From the NCBI RefSeq assembly GCF_030687895.1, contig NZ_CP117452.1:2125501-2189500 (forward strand): 64,000 bases of DNA, given 5' to 3'. Made by a program: the position numbers and the translations under genes. Positions 43,644 through 52,991 of this stretch are shown in pieces. The stretch comes from Pseudomonas sp. FP198. GTDB lineage: Bacteria; Pseudomonadota; Gammaproteobacteria; Pseudomonadales; Pseudomonadaceae. The notes under the pieces were generated by a model, which was not told where the DNA came from, made no database searches, and saw only the letters and a program-made list of their open reading frames with translations. Within the stretch, counting starts at the first letter, position 1. Every line of letters starts with the position of its first letter.

Positions 43644-45299
43644 TCATTCTTTCACCGGAAAGGTAAGGTTCTGCGCCGGAGCATCTTTCGGACGGCCACG
43701 AAGCAGCGACTCAGGGTGTCGGCTCAGGTAATCGGACAGCTCGCGCAGCGAACGCGACATGCGGCCCAGGTCATCCAGGGTCTGGGTCAATTGTTCGCGC
43801 TGCGGCGAATCTTCCGCCAGGGTCGAGTTCGCCGACTGCAAGGTCTTGCTCACGTCCTGCAAGGTGCTTTGCACGCCCGGGAGGGTCTTGCTGTTGAATT
43901 GCGACAGGCCCTTGCGCAGCTCCACGAGGTTACCGTCCAGGTTGCTGGCGATGCTTTCCAGCGGCAGCTTGTTGATGCGCTCGACCACCGTCTGCAATTG
44001 TTCCTGCAACTGCTGGAGGCTGCCCGGGATAGTCGGGATCCGCAGGGGGCGCGCGGCGAGGTCGAACGCGACTTTCTCGGCCTTGGGGTAGAAATCCAGG
44101 GAAATGTACAACTGCCCGGTCAGCAGGTTGCCGCTGCGGGCCTGGGCGCGCAGGCCGCGTTCGACGAAGCTGCCGACCAGGCGTGCGGCGGCGGCTTCGT
44201 CTTCCGGGTCGTAGTTCAATGACTTGAGCAGTTTCTCGTGGGCCTTGCCGAGCAGTTGCGGGTAGATCACGATTCCTACGTTGACCGGGAACGTGCGCTG
44301 CTTTTCGTCGAAGTCCAGGTTCATGGAGACCACGCGGCCGATCTCGATCCCGAGGAATTCCACCGGGGCGCCGACGCGCAATCCGCGCAAGGCCTGGTCG
44401 AAGCGCAAGGCCAGGTACTGCGCCTTGCCGCTGGGCGGGGCCAGGGCGCTTTGCTGGTCGGCGAACAGCTCGAAATCCTTGTCCTCGGCGGCGGGCGTGT
44501 CGTTGGGGCTGTATTCCGGGGCCCGGAATGCAATGCCGCCGACGAGCAGGGCGGACAGCGATTCGGTCTTGACCGCAAAACCGTTGGCGCCGACGTTCAC
44601 GTCGACGCCACTGACGTTCCAGAACCGGGTGTTCTCGGTGACGTAGGCGTCATTTGGCGCGTTGATGAACACCTCGATATTGACGCCTTTGCCATCGGCG
44701 TCCAATGCGTAGGACACCACCTGGCCCACCGGAATCTTGCGCAAATACACCGGCGAGCCGATGTCCAGCGAACCGAGGTCCTGGGAATGCAGGGTGAAGC
44801 GCTTGCCCGGTTCGCCGTAGGTAATCGGTGGCGGAGCCTCCAGGCCGGTGAACGACTTGGCGCGCACTTTCGAATGACCGGCGTCGGCGCCGATGAAGTC
44901 CCCCGACAGCAAGGTGTCGATCCCGGAGATCCCGCCTGCGCCAATCCGCGGCCGGACCACCCAGAACACCGAGTCTTCATGAGTGAAGGTGTCGGCGGTC
45001 TTGGCGAGCTTGACCGTGGCGGTGACGTTTTTCTGATCGTCGCTCAGTTGCACGTCGGTGACCTGGCCAATGACCACATTGCGGTATTTGACCGGGGTCT
45101 TGTTGGCGGTCAGGCCTTCGCCTGTCTTGAAGGTGATGGTGATGGTCGGGCCTTCCTGCAGCCAGTTGTTGACCACCAGGGACACGCCCACCAGCACCGC
45201 GATGATCGGCACGATCCACACCAGCGACACGGTCCAGCGGCGGGTGGAGACATGAGCGCGGCCCGGTGCGGGTTGTCCGTCAGTGGCTTGTGACTTCAT
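43644..45299 (-). CDS. pqiB: PqiB, MCE-domain lipid transport protein
   Basis: 551 residues: a short cytoplasmic tail, one membrane helix (about 27-45), three tandem MCE domains (about 50-400, starting TITITFKTGEGL, KRFTLHSQDLGSLDIGSPVYLRKI and QYLALRFDQALRGLRVGAPVEFLG), and a long C-terminal helical coiled coil (about 430-530). In E. coli PqiB forms a hexameric tube across the periplasm that moves lipids between the membranes. It overlaps the upstream pqiA stop by 20 bp, with GGAGG six bases before its ATG. Confidence 0.94.
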   Translation of the reverse strand: MKSQATDGQPAPGRAHVSTRRWTVSLVWIVPIIAVLVGVSLVVNNWLQEGPTITITFKTGEGLTANKTPVKYRNVVIGQVTDVQLSDDQKNVTATVKLAKTADTFTHEDSVFWVVRPRIGAGGISGIDTLLSGDFIGADAGHSKVRAKSFTGLEAPPPITYGEPGKRFTLHSQDLGSLDIGSPVYLRKIPVGQVVSYALDADGKGVNIEVFINAPNDAYVTENTRFWNVSGVDVNVGANGFAVKTESLSALLVGGIAFRAPEYSPNDTPAAEDKDFELFADQQSALAPPSGKAQYLALRFDQALRGLRVGAPVEFLGIEIGRVVSMNLDFDEKQRTFPVNVGIVIYPQLLGKAHEKLLKSLNYDPEDEAAAARLVGSFVERGLRAQARSGNLLTGQLYISLDFYPKAEKVAFDLAARPLRIPTIPGSLQQLQEQLQTVVERINKLPLESIASNLDGNLVELRKGLSQFNSKTLPGVQSTLQDVSKTLQSANSTLAEDSPQREQLTQTLDDLGRMSRSLRELSDYLSRHPESLLRGRPKDAPAQNLTFPVKE

Positions 45300-45939
45300 C
45301 CATGACCTCCTCGGATGGTTGGGTGTCCCAGATCAGCCGCGGGTCGAAACTCATGGCCGACAGCATGGTAAACAGCACCACGAGGCCGAAGAACAGGATC
45401 CCCGGTCGCGGTTCGATGTCGCTCAGGGCCTGGAACTTGACCAGTGCCGCCACCAGGGCCACGACCAGCACGTCAAGCATCGACCAGTAGCCGATGACTT
45501 CGACCAGCCGATACAGCTTGGCACGCTGCACCTGGGCCCAGGTACTGCGCCGTTGCACGGTCACCAGCAGCAACGTCAGCACGACGAACTTGATGCCCGG
45601 CACCGCGATGCTGGCGATGAAGATGATCAGCGCGATGTCCCAGGCACCACTCTGCCAGAACTCGAGGACGCCGCTGATGATGGTGCTGTCCGCGCCGTCA
45701 CCGAGCATCTGGGTATTCATGACCGGGAGCAGGTTGGCCGGGATGTAGAACACCAGTGCCGCCAGCATGTAGGCCCAGGTGCGAGTCAGGGTATCGGGTT
45801 TGCGCCGGTGCAGGGCGGCATCGCAGCGTGGGCAGGTGTCGGGTTCGTCGGTCATGTCGCAAGCCAGGCCGCAGCTGTGGCACAGGCACAGGTTCAGATC
45901 GCTGGCGCGGGGCGGATTGCCCGGCGTTGCGGCGTTCAC
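45280..45939 (-). CDS. pqiA: PqiA-like membrane protein, C-terminal half protein
   Basis: 219 residues: an N-terminal zinc-ribbon-like segment with cysteines (CLCHSCGLACDM; DTCPRC), then four membrane helices. It matches the second half of E. coli PqiA, which is a single protein of about 417 residues with two such halves. The start is a GTG at 45939 overlapping the upstream stop as GTGA. PqiA is the inner-membrane component feeding lipids to PqiB. A longer open frame beyond 45939 is a shadow of the upstream gene. Confidence 0.9.
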   Translation of the reverse strand: MNAATPGNPPRASDLNLCLCHSCGLACDMTDEPDTCPRCDAALHRRKPDTLTRTWAYMLAALVFYIPANLLPVMNTQMLGDGADSTIISGVLEFWQSGAWDIALIIFIASIAVPGIKFVVLTLLLVTVQRRSTWAQVQRAKLYRLVEVIGYWSMLDVLVVALVAALVKFQALSDIEPRPGILFFGLVVLFTMLSAMSFDPRLIWDTQPSEEVMDEVTSH

Positions 45940-46532
45940 AGGGTGTTCCACAGGTCGCGCACATCGCGACCGGCAATGCGGATCATCAACAGGCTCAAGG
46001 CTGCCAGGGCGAACAGACCGATACCGGGAAGCACATCCAGCAACCCGGCAAGCTTGATGACAGCCACCAGGGCTCCGAGCAAGCACACCTCCAGCATGCT
46101 CCATGGCCGCAGGGTTTCCAGGCTGCGCATGCACAGGTTGAAGGCCGGGGCGCGCCGGTTGGAATGGGCGTAGCCCAGCACCCAGAGCAGCAGCGCCAAC
46201 TGGAACGCCGGAGCGATGATGATCGCGACCGCGGCCACCAGGGCGATGAAGGTGATGGGCCCCTGGCTCAGGGCCACGACCGAATCCCACAGGGTCGCGC
46301 TGTTGCTCAGGCCCTGGAGGCGGATGCTCATCACCGGATAGACATTGGCGAAGGCCCACAGCACCGCTGCCGTGATGGTCAGGGCCAGGCGCTGTTCGAT
46401 GGTCAGGCCGTTGTAGCGCTGGATCACTGCATGGCATTGCACGCAAGAGGCTTTTTGATGCGGGGCGAGCACAACCGGCTCGTACACTGCATCGCAATGT
46501 TCACAAATGATCAGTCGGTCGGTAACGGCCAT
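45936..46532 (-). CDS. pqiA: PqiA-like membrane protein, N-terminal half protein
   Basis: 198 residues: a four-cysteine ribbon (CEHCDAVYE; ASCVQC) followed by four membrane helices, including FANVYPVMSIRLQGL, the conserved PqiA segment. It corresponds to the first half of E. coli PqiA, encoded here as a separate protein. ATG 46532 was chosen because MAVTDRLIICEHC is the family-like N-terminus, but the good AAGGAG site lies further upstream and would suit a TTG start near 46553. First gene of the pqi operon. Confidence 0.88.
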   Translation of the reverse strand: MAVTDRLIICEHCDAVYEPVVLAPHQKASCVQCHAVIQRYNGLTIEQRLALTITAAVLWAFANVYPVMSIRLQGLSNSATLWDSVVALSQGPITFIALVAAVAIIIAPAFQLALLLWVLGYAHSNRRAPAFNLCMRSLETLRPWSMLEVCLLGALVAVIKLAGLLDVLPGIGLFALAALSLLMIRIAGRDVRDLWNTL

Positions 46533-46602
46533 GAGGATGCTCGGCGGGGGCAACTCCTTCAATATAGAAGTGAGTCGAGAATGAGCAACCCGCCCTAGCC
46601 AA

Positions 46603-47043
46603 TCATTCGCCGCGAATGTATTGCTCCAGTTGTCTGATCAGGTCCGCCTGCTCGGCAATGGCTTCCTTGACCAGGTCACCGATGGACAACAGGCCGACCA
46701 GCTTGCCGTTTTCCACCACGGGTAAATGCCGCAGGTGTTTCTCGGTCATGATGCTCAGGCAGGTCTCGACGTTCTGGTGCGGATCGATCGTGATCACGGG
46801 CGAAACCATGATGTCGCTGACTTTCGTGCCCACCGAAGAGCGCCCGTGCAGGACCATTTTGCGCGCATAGTCGCGCTCGCTGATGATGCCCAGCACTTCA
46901 TCGTTCTTGACCACCAGCAGGGCACCGACATTTTTCTCGGCCATGCGCATCAGGGCCTGCAAGACCATGTCATCCGGGGAGATGGTGTGCACTTGCTGGT
47001 TTTTCTCGTCTTTTATCCGGAGCAACTGCGCGACGGTTTTCAT
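46603..47043 (-). CDS. CBS domain protein
   Basis: 146-residue protein made of two CBS motifs (about 10-65 and 75-135; MAEKNVGALLVVKNDEVLGIISERDYAR, KHLRHLPVVENGKLVGLLSIGDLVKE). Stand-alone CBS pairs bind adenine nucleotides and modulate partner proteins. It lies upstream of the pqi operon on the same strand, but the 70-bp gap and lack of a functional link suggest independence. The partner is unknown. Confidence 0.9.
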   Translation of the reverse strand: MKTVAQLLRIKDEKNQQVHTISPDDMVLQALMRMAEKNVGALLVVKNDEVLGIISERDYARKMVLHGRSSVGTKVSDIMVSPVITIDPHQNVETCLSIMTEKHLRHLPVVENGKLVGLLSIGDLVKEAIAEQADLIRQLEQYIRGE

Positions 47044-47247
47044 GGGGAAGCCTCGGGTGTTGTTTTTGCGGGTGGTTCAAGAATCGTAGACCCAACGGCG
47101 CAGAGCAAGCGGTAAAGCGGCAGTCAGCCGTCCAAAACCGTCATGGATGGTGAAAATCCACTGATTTATTGCGACAGCAGATCCAAGGGCAGGTGAAGTC
47201 CCCAGGTCAGGTAGAATGCGTAACACGCAAAATTCGAGGTTTCAGCG

Positions 47248-49611
47248 GTGGATCTACAGCAGGGCTTCGTCCTGACCCGGCATTGGCGCGATACCCCGGC
47301 GGGCACCGAAGTCGAGTTCTGGCTGGCGACGGATGCCGGTCCCCGGCGCCTGCGCCTGCCGGTGCAGACGTCGGTGGCGTTCGTGCCGCAGGTCCAGCGT
47401 GGCCAGGTCGAGGCGCTGTTGCGGGGCGAGAAGGACGTCGAATTGCGGCCCCTGGAGCTGCTGGATTTCGAGCACCGCCCGGTGCTCGGCCTGTATTGCC
47501 GGCAACATGCGCAACTGATGCGCCTGGACACGACATTGCGGCGGGCTGGCGTGGATGTATTCGAGGCCGACATCCGGCCGCCGGAACGTTACCTGATGGA
47601 GCGTTTCATCACCGCACCGGTCTGGTTCGGCGGCACGCCCTCAACCGATGGCTTGCTCCTGGATGCCCAGCTGAAACCCGCGCCCGAGTACCGGCCACCG
47701 CTGCGGTTGGTGTCCCTGGACATCGAAACCACCGCCCAGGGCGATTTGTATTCGATTGCCCTGGAGGGCTGCGGCGAGCGCCAGGTCTATATGCTCGGGC
47801 CGCCCAATGGCGATGATCGTGAGGTGGATTTCCAGCTGCAATACTGCGAGTCCCGGACGGCGCTGTTGAAGAAACTCAACGAGTGGTTCGCCCGCTTCGA
47901 TCCCGACGCGATCATCGGCTGGAACCTGGTGCAGTTCGATCTGCGCGTGCTGCATGAACACGCCCGCCGCCTGGCCGTACCGCTGCGTCTTGGCCGTGGC
48001 GGGGAAGAAATGCAATGGCGCGAGCACGGCGCGCGTAACAACCATTTTTTTGCCTCGGCGGCTGGCCGGTTGATCATCGATGGGATCGAGTCCTTGCGCT
48101 CGGCGACCTGGAGTTTTCCTTCGTTCAGCCTGGAAAACGTCGCCCAGACCCTGTTGGGCGAGGGCAAGTCCATCGACAACCCGTACCAGCGCATGGACGA
48201 AATCAACCGCATGTTCGCCGAGGACAAACCGGCCCTGGCTCGCTACAACCTCAAGGATTGCGAGTTGGTCACGCGCATCTTCGCCAAGACCGAGCTGCTC
48301 AAGTTCCTGCTGGAACGGGCCAGCGTCACCGGCCTGCCGGCGGATCGCAGCGGCGGCTCGGTGGCGGCGTTCACGCATCTGTACATGCCGCTGATGCATC
48401 GCCAGGGTTTCGTCGCGCCGAACCTCGGCCAGCGCCCGCCGGAGGCCAGCCCAGGCGGGTTTGTCATGGATTCCCAGCCGGGGCTCTACGAATCGGTGTT
48501 GGTGCTGGACTACAAGAGCCTGTATCCGTCGATCATCCGCACCTTTCTCATCGACCCGGTGGGCTTGATCGAAGGCCTGCGCCACCCGGACGACACCGAG
48601 TCGGTGCCAGGTTTTCGCGGGGCGCGGTTCTCGCGCACCCGGCATTGCCTGCCGGCCATCGTGGCGCGGGTTGCCGACGGTCGGGAAACCGCCAAGCGCG
48701 AACACAACGCGCCGCTGTCCCAGGCGCTGAAAATCATCATGAACGCGTTCTACGGCGTGCTGGGTTCCAGTGGCTGTCGTTTCTTCGATTCGCGCCTGGC
48801 CTCGTCCATCACCTTGCGCGGCCACCAGATCATGCAGCGTACCCGGCAACTGATCGAAGCGCGGGGCCATGTGGTGATCTATGGCGATACCGATTCGACC
48901 TTCGTCTGGTTACGCCGCCCCCACGGCCAGGAAGAGGCCGCGACGATCGGCCGGGAGCTGGTCGCTCACGTCAACCAATGGTGGCGTGATCACGTACGAG
49001 AAGAGTTCGGGCTGGAAAGCGCGCTGGAGCTGCAATTCGAAACCCACTTCAAGCGTTTCCTGATGCCGACCATCCGCGGCGCGGAGGAGGGCAGCAAGAA
49101 GCGCTACGCCGGTTTGGTGACCCGTGCCGACGGCAGCGATGAAATCATCTACAAGGGCCTGGAGACCGTGCGCACCGACTGGTCACCCCTGGCCCGGCAG
49201 TTCCAGCAGGAACTGTATGGACGGATCTTCCACCGCCAGCCCTATCAGGATTACGTCCGCGATTATGTCCAGCAGACCCTGGCCGGCGCGTTCGACGAAC
49301 GCCTGGTCTACCGCAAGCGCCTGCGCCGTCCGCTGGACGACTACGAGCGCAACGTGCCGCCACATGTGCGCGCCGCGCGGCTGGCCGACGAGTTCAACGA
49401 GCGCCAGGGCCGGCCACGGCAATACCAGAATGGCGGCTGGATCAGCTACGTCATCACCGTCGCCGGGCCCGAGCCGCTGGAAACCCGCAGCGCGCCGATC
49501 GACTACGACCACTACGTGACCAAGCAGCTGCAGCCGGTGGCGGATGCGATCCTGCCGTTTGTGGATGATGATTTTTCAACGTTGATTGGCGGGCAGATGG
49601 GGTTGTTCTGA
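47248..49611 (+). CDS. polB: DNA polymerase II (family B)
   Basis: 787-residue B-family polymerase used in damage tolerance and replication restart. Proofreading exonuclease motifs start with [11 protein letters not shown] (ExoI), and [14 protein letters not shown] is ExoII. Polymerase motif A is [14 protein letters not shown], motif [16 protein letters not shown], motif [11 protein letters not shown] with the catalytic aspartates. The start is GTG 47248. In E. coli polB is SOS-induced; the upstream region has no proper LexA box (the nearest is CTG-N11-CAG around 47160, one base too long). Confidence 0.95.
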   Translation: MDLQQGFVLTRHWRDTPAGTEVEFWLATDAGPRRLRLPVQTSVAFVPQVQRGQVEALLRGEKDVELRPLELLDFEHRPVLGLYCRQHAQLMRLDTTLRRAGVDVFEADIRPPERYLMERFITAPVWFGGTPSTDGLLLDAQLKPAPEYRPPLRLVSLDIETTAQGDLYSIALEGCGERQVYMLGPPNGDDREVDFQLQYCESRTALLKKLNEWFARFDPDAIIGWNLVQFDLRVLHEHARRLAVPLRLGRGGEEMQWREHGARNNHFFASAAGRLIIDGIESLRSATWSFPSFSLENVAQTLLGEGKSIDNPYQRMDEINRMFAEDKPALARYNLKDCELVTRIFAKTELLKFLLERASVTGLPADRSGGSVAAFTHLYMPLMHRQGFVAPNLGQRPPEASPGGFVMDSQPGLYESVLVLDYKSLYPSIIRTFLIDPVGLIEGLRHPDDTESVPGFRGARFSRTRHCLPAIVARVADGRETAKREHNAPLSQALKIIMNAFYGVLGSSGCRFFDSRLASSITLRGHQIMQRTRQLIEARGHVVIYGDTDSTFVWLRRPHGQEEAATIGRELVAHVNQWWRDHVREEFGLESALELQFETHFKRFLMPTIRGAEEGSKKRYAGLVTRADGSDEIIYKGLETVRTDWSPLARQFQQELYGRIFHRQPYQDYVRDYVQQTLAGAFDERLVYRKRLRRPLDDYERNVPPHVRAARLADEFNERQGRPRQYQNGGWISYVITVAGPEPLETRSAPIDYDHYVTKQLQPVADAILPFVDDDFSTLIGGQMGLF

Positions 49612-49639
49612 TCGGATTGTCGGCTGGAGGAATACTCTT

Positions 49640-49732
49640 GTGGCGAGGGAGCTTGCTCCCGCTGGGCTGCGTAGCGGCCCTGAGTTTCTGGCGGTTGCTG
49701 CGCAACCGAGCGGGAGCAAGCTCCCTCGCCAC
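49640..49732. repeat. REP type B inverted pair
   Basis: GTGGCGAGGGAGCTTGCTCC at 49640-49659 and its inverted form ending at 49732 flank a spacer, between convergent polB and the aldo/keto reductase. Confidence 0.88.
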
Positions 49733-49751
49733 AAGAGCGCGCCGCTGAGGA

Positions 49752-50573
49752 CTAAACCATCGCCAACCGCTGCTTGCCCTGTGGCTGCGGGAACACCAGG
49801 TCCAACGCCGCCAGATCCTGAGGCTCAAGCTGCAAGTTCGCCGCTTCGGCATTCAGGCGCACGTGTTCAGCTTGCACAGCCTTGGGGATGGCGATGACGT
49901 TGTCCTGGCGCAGCAGCCAGGCGAGGGCGATCTGTGCCGGCGTCGCGCGGTGGCGTTCGGCGATCTGTTGCAGGGTGTGGTCCTTGAGCAAATGCCCGCC
50001 CTGGCCGACCGGACAATAGGCCATGATCGGCATGCGCTGTTGCTGGCTCCAAGGCAGCAGGTCGAATTCGATGCCGCGTTCTTGCAGGTTGTACAACACT
50101 TGATTGGTCGCGCAGACCGGCGAGGCCAGCTCCTCCAGATCGTCGACGTCAAAGTTCGACACGCCCCAGCGGCCGATTTTGCCTTCTTCGCGCAGGCGCT
50201 CAAACGCTTCGACGGTTTCCTCCAGTGGGTACTGGCCGCGCCAGTGCAGCAAATAGAGGTCGATATAATCGGTGTCGAGGCGCCGCAAGCTGCGCTCGCA
50301 GGCCAACGGAATGCCTTTGCGGCTGGCATTGTGCGGGTAGACCTTGCTCACCAGGAACACTTGGTCGCGGAGCCCGGTGATCGCCTCGCCAACGACCTGC
50401 TCGGCGCCGCCCTCGGCGTACATTTCGGCGGTGTCGATCAGGCTCATGCCCAGTTCGATGCCCAGGCGCAGGGCGGCTACTTCTTTCTTGTGATGGGACG
50501 GTTCCTCACCCATCCGCCAGGTGCCCTGGCCGATTACCGGTACGGATACGCCGGCCAATTCCACAGTTCTCAT
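49752..50573 (-). CDS. aldo/keto reductase
   Basis: 273-residue NADPH-dependent reductase with a TIM barrel. The catalytic tetrad is visible: D and Y in SLIDTAEMYAEGG, K in FLVSKVYPHN, and H in YLLHWRG. ATG 50573 has AGGAG six bases upstream; an ATG at 50579 is also in frame. The relatives reduce dicarbonyls or sugars. It is likely monocistronic, separated from the epimerase gene by a hairpin. Confidence 0.92.
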   Translation of the reverse strand: MRTVELAGVSVPVIGQGTWRMGEEPSHHKKEVAALRLGIELGMSLIDTAEMYAEGGAEQVVGEAITGLRDQVFLVSKVYPHNASRKGIPLACERSLRRLDTDYIDLYLLHWRGQYPLEETVEAFERLREEGKIGRWGVSNFDVDDLEELASPVCATNQVLYNLQERGIEFDLLPWSQQQRMPIMAYCPVGQGGHLLKDHTLQQIAERHRATPAQIALAWLLRQDNVIAIPKAVQAEHVRLNAEAANLQLEPQDLAALDLVFPQPQGKQRLAMV

Positions 50574-50639
50574 GCACATCTCCTGTCGTGCTGGTCGATA
50601 CAGCGTGTGGCAGCAGGATAGACCAGGCGTTCCAACCTT

Positions 50640-50670
50640 GATCGTTCCCGCGCTAAAGCCGGGAACGATC
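50640..50670. terminator. hairpin between epimerase and aldo/keto reductase genes
   Basis: GATCGTTCCCG/CGGGAACGATC, an 11-bp stem with a nine-base loop, 15 bp past the epimerase stop codon. No U tract follows. Confidence 0.65.
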
Positions 50671-50684
50671 GGTTGGTGGCAGGA

Positions 50685-51833
50685 TTACTCGGCCGAGAAC
50701 TTCAGCACCATGGTCTGGGTGTAGGTCTGGCCAGGATCAAGTCGCGTGGTAGGGAAGGACGGCTGGTTTGGCGAATCGGGATAATGCTGGGTTTCCAGGG
50801 TAAACGCGCTCCAGTGCGGGTAGACCTTGCCTTGCTTGCCCTTGATCGTGCCGTCGAGGAAGTTGCTGGTGTAGAACTGCACGCCCGGCTCGCTGGTATA
50901 GAGCTGCAGGCGCCGTCCGGACTGCAGATCCTGGACCTCGGCGGCGAGTTTGCTCACGTCGCCCTTGGCGTCGAGTACCCAGTTGAAATCGAAGCCGCCT
51001 TGTTTCGGTTCGGCAAATTTCAGCTGCGGATGATCAGCCTTGATATGCGTGCCAATGGGCGTGGGCTTGGTGAAATCCATCGGGGTGCCGGCTACTGGCG
51101 CCAGCTCGCCGGTGGGGATCAGCTTGGCGGTCACTGGGGTGTAGCGGGACGCGTGCAGCGTCGCGACTTGCTTGAGGATGTCGCCATTACCGGCGCCGGC
51201 CAGGTTGAAATAGCTGTGGTTGGTCAGGTTCAGCACGGTCGGCTTGTCGGTGCTGGCCTTGTAGTCGATGCGCAATTCGTTCTGGTCGTTGAGGCTGTAG
51301 GTGACGTCGGTCTTCAGGTTGCCGGGAAAGCCCATTTCGCCGTCCGCCGACAGATACGTCAGGGTCACGCCTACCGAGTCCTTGCCGTTGCTCGGCTCGG
51401 CCTTCCAGACACGCTTGTCGAAGCCTTGCGGTCCGCCGTGCAGGGAATTGTCCTTGTCGTTCTGCGGCACCTGGTAACGCTTGCCATCCAGCTCGAACGC
51501 ACCACCGGCCAGACGGTTGCCGAAGCGGCCGATGGTCGCGCCGAAATACACGTTGCCGTTCTTCTGGTAGCCCTGCACATCGTCGAAGCCGAGCACGATG
51601 TCCGCGGTCATGCCGTTTTTGTCCGGCACGATCAGCGACTGGAGGATCCCACCGTAGGTGATGACGGTCGCCTCGACGCCGTGGCTGTTGCGCAGCACGT
51701 ATTTTTCAACCGGCGTGCCGTCGTTGGTCTTGCCGAAGGCAACGCGTTCATTGGTCAGGCCGGCGGCCTGGGCAGAGGTGGCAATCATCAGAGAGACTCC
51801 GAGGGCCGTGAGCAGATGTCTGGATTCAAGCAT
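50685..51833 (-). CDS. aldose 1-epimerase (mutarotase), exported
   Basis: 382-residue GalM-type epimerase that interconverts alpha and beta anomers of aldoses. A signal peptide (about 1-23, cut after AQA) makes it periplasmic, unlike the cytosolic E. coli enzyme. Catalytic residues are the histidine in NLTNHSYFNLAG and the glutamate in TLETQHYPDSPNQ; GGILQSLIVPD and GRFGNRLAGG are family segments. The leader carries an AC-rich Crc/Hfq-type motif directly before the AGGAAAGGAAGG ribosome site, so it is a likely catabolite-repression target. Confidence 0.92.
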   Translation of the reverse strand: MLESRHLLTALGVSLMIATSAQAAGLTNERVAFGKTNDGTPVEKYVLRNSHGVEATVITYGGILQSLIVPDKNGMTADIVLGFDDVQGYQKNGNVYFGATIGRFGNRLAGGAFELDGKRYQVPQNDKDNSLHGGPQGFDKRVWKAEPSNGKDSVGVTLTYLSADGEMGFPGNLKTDVTYSLNDQNELRIDYKASTDKPTVLNLTNHSYFNLAGAGNGDILKQVATLHASRYTPVTAKLIPTGELAPVAGTPMDFTKPTPIGTHIKADHPQLKFAEPKQGGFDFNWVLDAKGDVSKLAAEVQDLQSGRRLQLYTSEPGVQFYTSNFLDGTIKGKQGKVYPHWSAFTLETQHYPDSPNQPSFPTTRLDPGQTYTQTMVLKFSAE

Positions 51834-51851
51834 GGTGTGACCTTCCTTTCC

Positions 51852-51872
51852 TGTTGTTTTGTTGTTGTTTTT
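51852..51872 (-). promoter_or_regulatory. Crc/Hfq-type (ARN-repeat) motif in the epimerase leader
   Basis: The mRNA reads AAAAACAACAACAAAACAAC, ending about 19 bases before the ATG and adjoining the ribosome site. This is the run of A-purine-N triplets that Hfq with Crc binds to block translation. Confidence 0.65.
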
Positions 51873-52132
51873 AACGTGGTCGAGTCCGTTACCTGTCGGA
51901 CAGCGATGAAGGTTTTGCTGTTCAGTAGTCTTTCTATTTGAGGGTGGAGAAGGGATTTATAGCTATAAATCGAGATTTATCAATTAAAAAGTAAGACTAA
52001 TTGAGCGAGGCGAGCCTTGGCCAAACGTGCACTTTCACGGCCGCTACCGCACTTTTACGGTTTTTGCCGCTCTATCCATGGCCAGGAAACGGCGATTCCC
52101 CACCGCTTCCCCCATGCCCAGACCGAGATTCG

Positions 52133-52882
52133 ATGGCCGCTGTCTTACATTCCGTGAGGGTCTTGCCACGTCGCTGCGGCTTGCTGCTGGCGTGCCTGTT
52201 GCTGATGCTCAGCGGCGGATGCAGCCATCAGCAAGGCCAGGACATGGTTACCCAGTTCAGCAATACCAGGCCTCAGGAGTTCTTGCAGACCAGCGTCGAC
52301 CGCATGGCCACGCTGTCGATGCATGACAACCTGCAGAGCCTTTACCTGCTGATGCACAAGCTCTACCTGCGCAACCCGGAAGAACTGCGCAAATCCGGCT
52401 TTCTCGACGCCCGTATCGCCGTCAAGCAAGTGCGCGAGGCGATTGAACAGCAGCAACCCTTGCCGGCCCTGGGCAACAGGAAGGACCTGGCAGCGCTGAG
52501 CTATGCGATGAGTCCCGAGTTTCTCGGTGACCGGGTCGGAGCGTTCATCTATGCCATTGGCAGCATGCTGGTGACGGCTCACGGCAACCGTCTCGAGTTC
52601 TACATGACCGACACCATCGATCCGCGCTTCGTCAGCAACGCGGCGCGCAATATCGAGAAAGCCACGTGGCTGTTGGGCCAGCGACAGAACAAGGACGGCA
52701 CGCCGATGCTGTTCTCCAATGAAATCTCAGAGGAGGGCAGCAACCTGAGCTTTGCCGTGGAGTTCGGGAAGATCGTCGCGCGCCTCGACCTGCTGACCCA
52801 GATGCTGGACGAGCGCTATCGGCGAATCGGCTTGAATTATGCGCAGAGCCTGCTGTTTCTCAATTTCTTGCCTGTTCAGTAG
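52133..52882 (+). CDS. lipoprotein of unknown function
   Basis: 249 residues from ATG 52133. The signal peptide ends in the lipobox LSGGC. The mature domain is helical (FLQTSVDRMATLSMHDNLQSLYLLMHKLYLRNPEEL and LLTQMLDERYRRIGLNYAQSLLFLNFLP) and matches my memory of a lipoprotein found widely in Pseudomonas without known role. The open frame extends upstream to 52001 but that part lacks a ribosome site. The promoter region (51834-52132) is shared with the epimerase. Confidence 0.78.
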   Translation: MAAVLHSVRVLPRRCGLLLACLLLMLSGGCSHQQGQDMVTQFSNTRPQEFLQTSVDRMATLSMHDNLQSLYLLMHKLYLRNPEELRKSGFLDARIAVKQVREAIEQQQPLPALGNRKDLAALSYAMSPEFLGDRVGAFIYAIGSMLVTAHGNRLEFYMTDTIDPRFVSNAARNIEKATWLLGQRQNKDGTPMLFSNEISEEGSNLSFAVEFGKIVARLDLLTQMLDERYRRIGLNYAQSLLFLNFLPVQ

Positions 52883-52991
52883 CTGCGTGTGCAAATGGAA
52901 TAAACATAGATCACATCGATATAGGGAGTTATAAGAAAAATCGCTATGCTCGCGGCCAGATTTTTCATGCGGTCGCGCTGAGACGGGTTTG

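Noticed and set aside
47160..47180. Possible LexA box before polB
   Set aside because: The spacing is CTG-N11-CAG, one base longer than the SOS consensus, and the inner AT pattern is poor.
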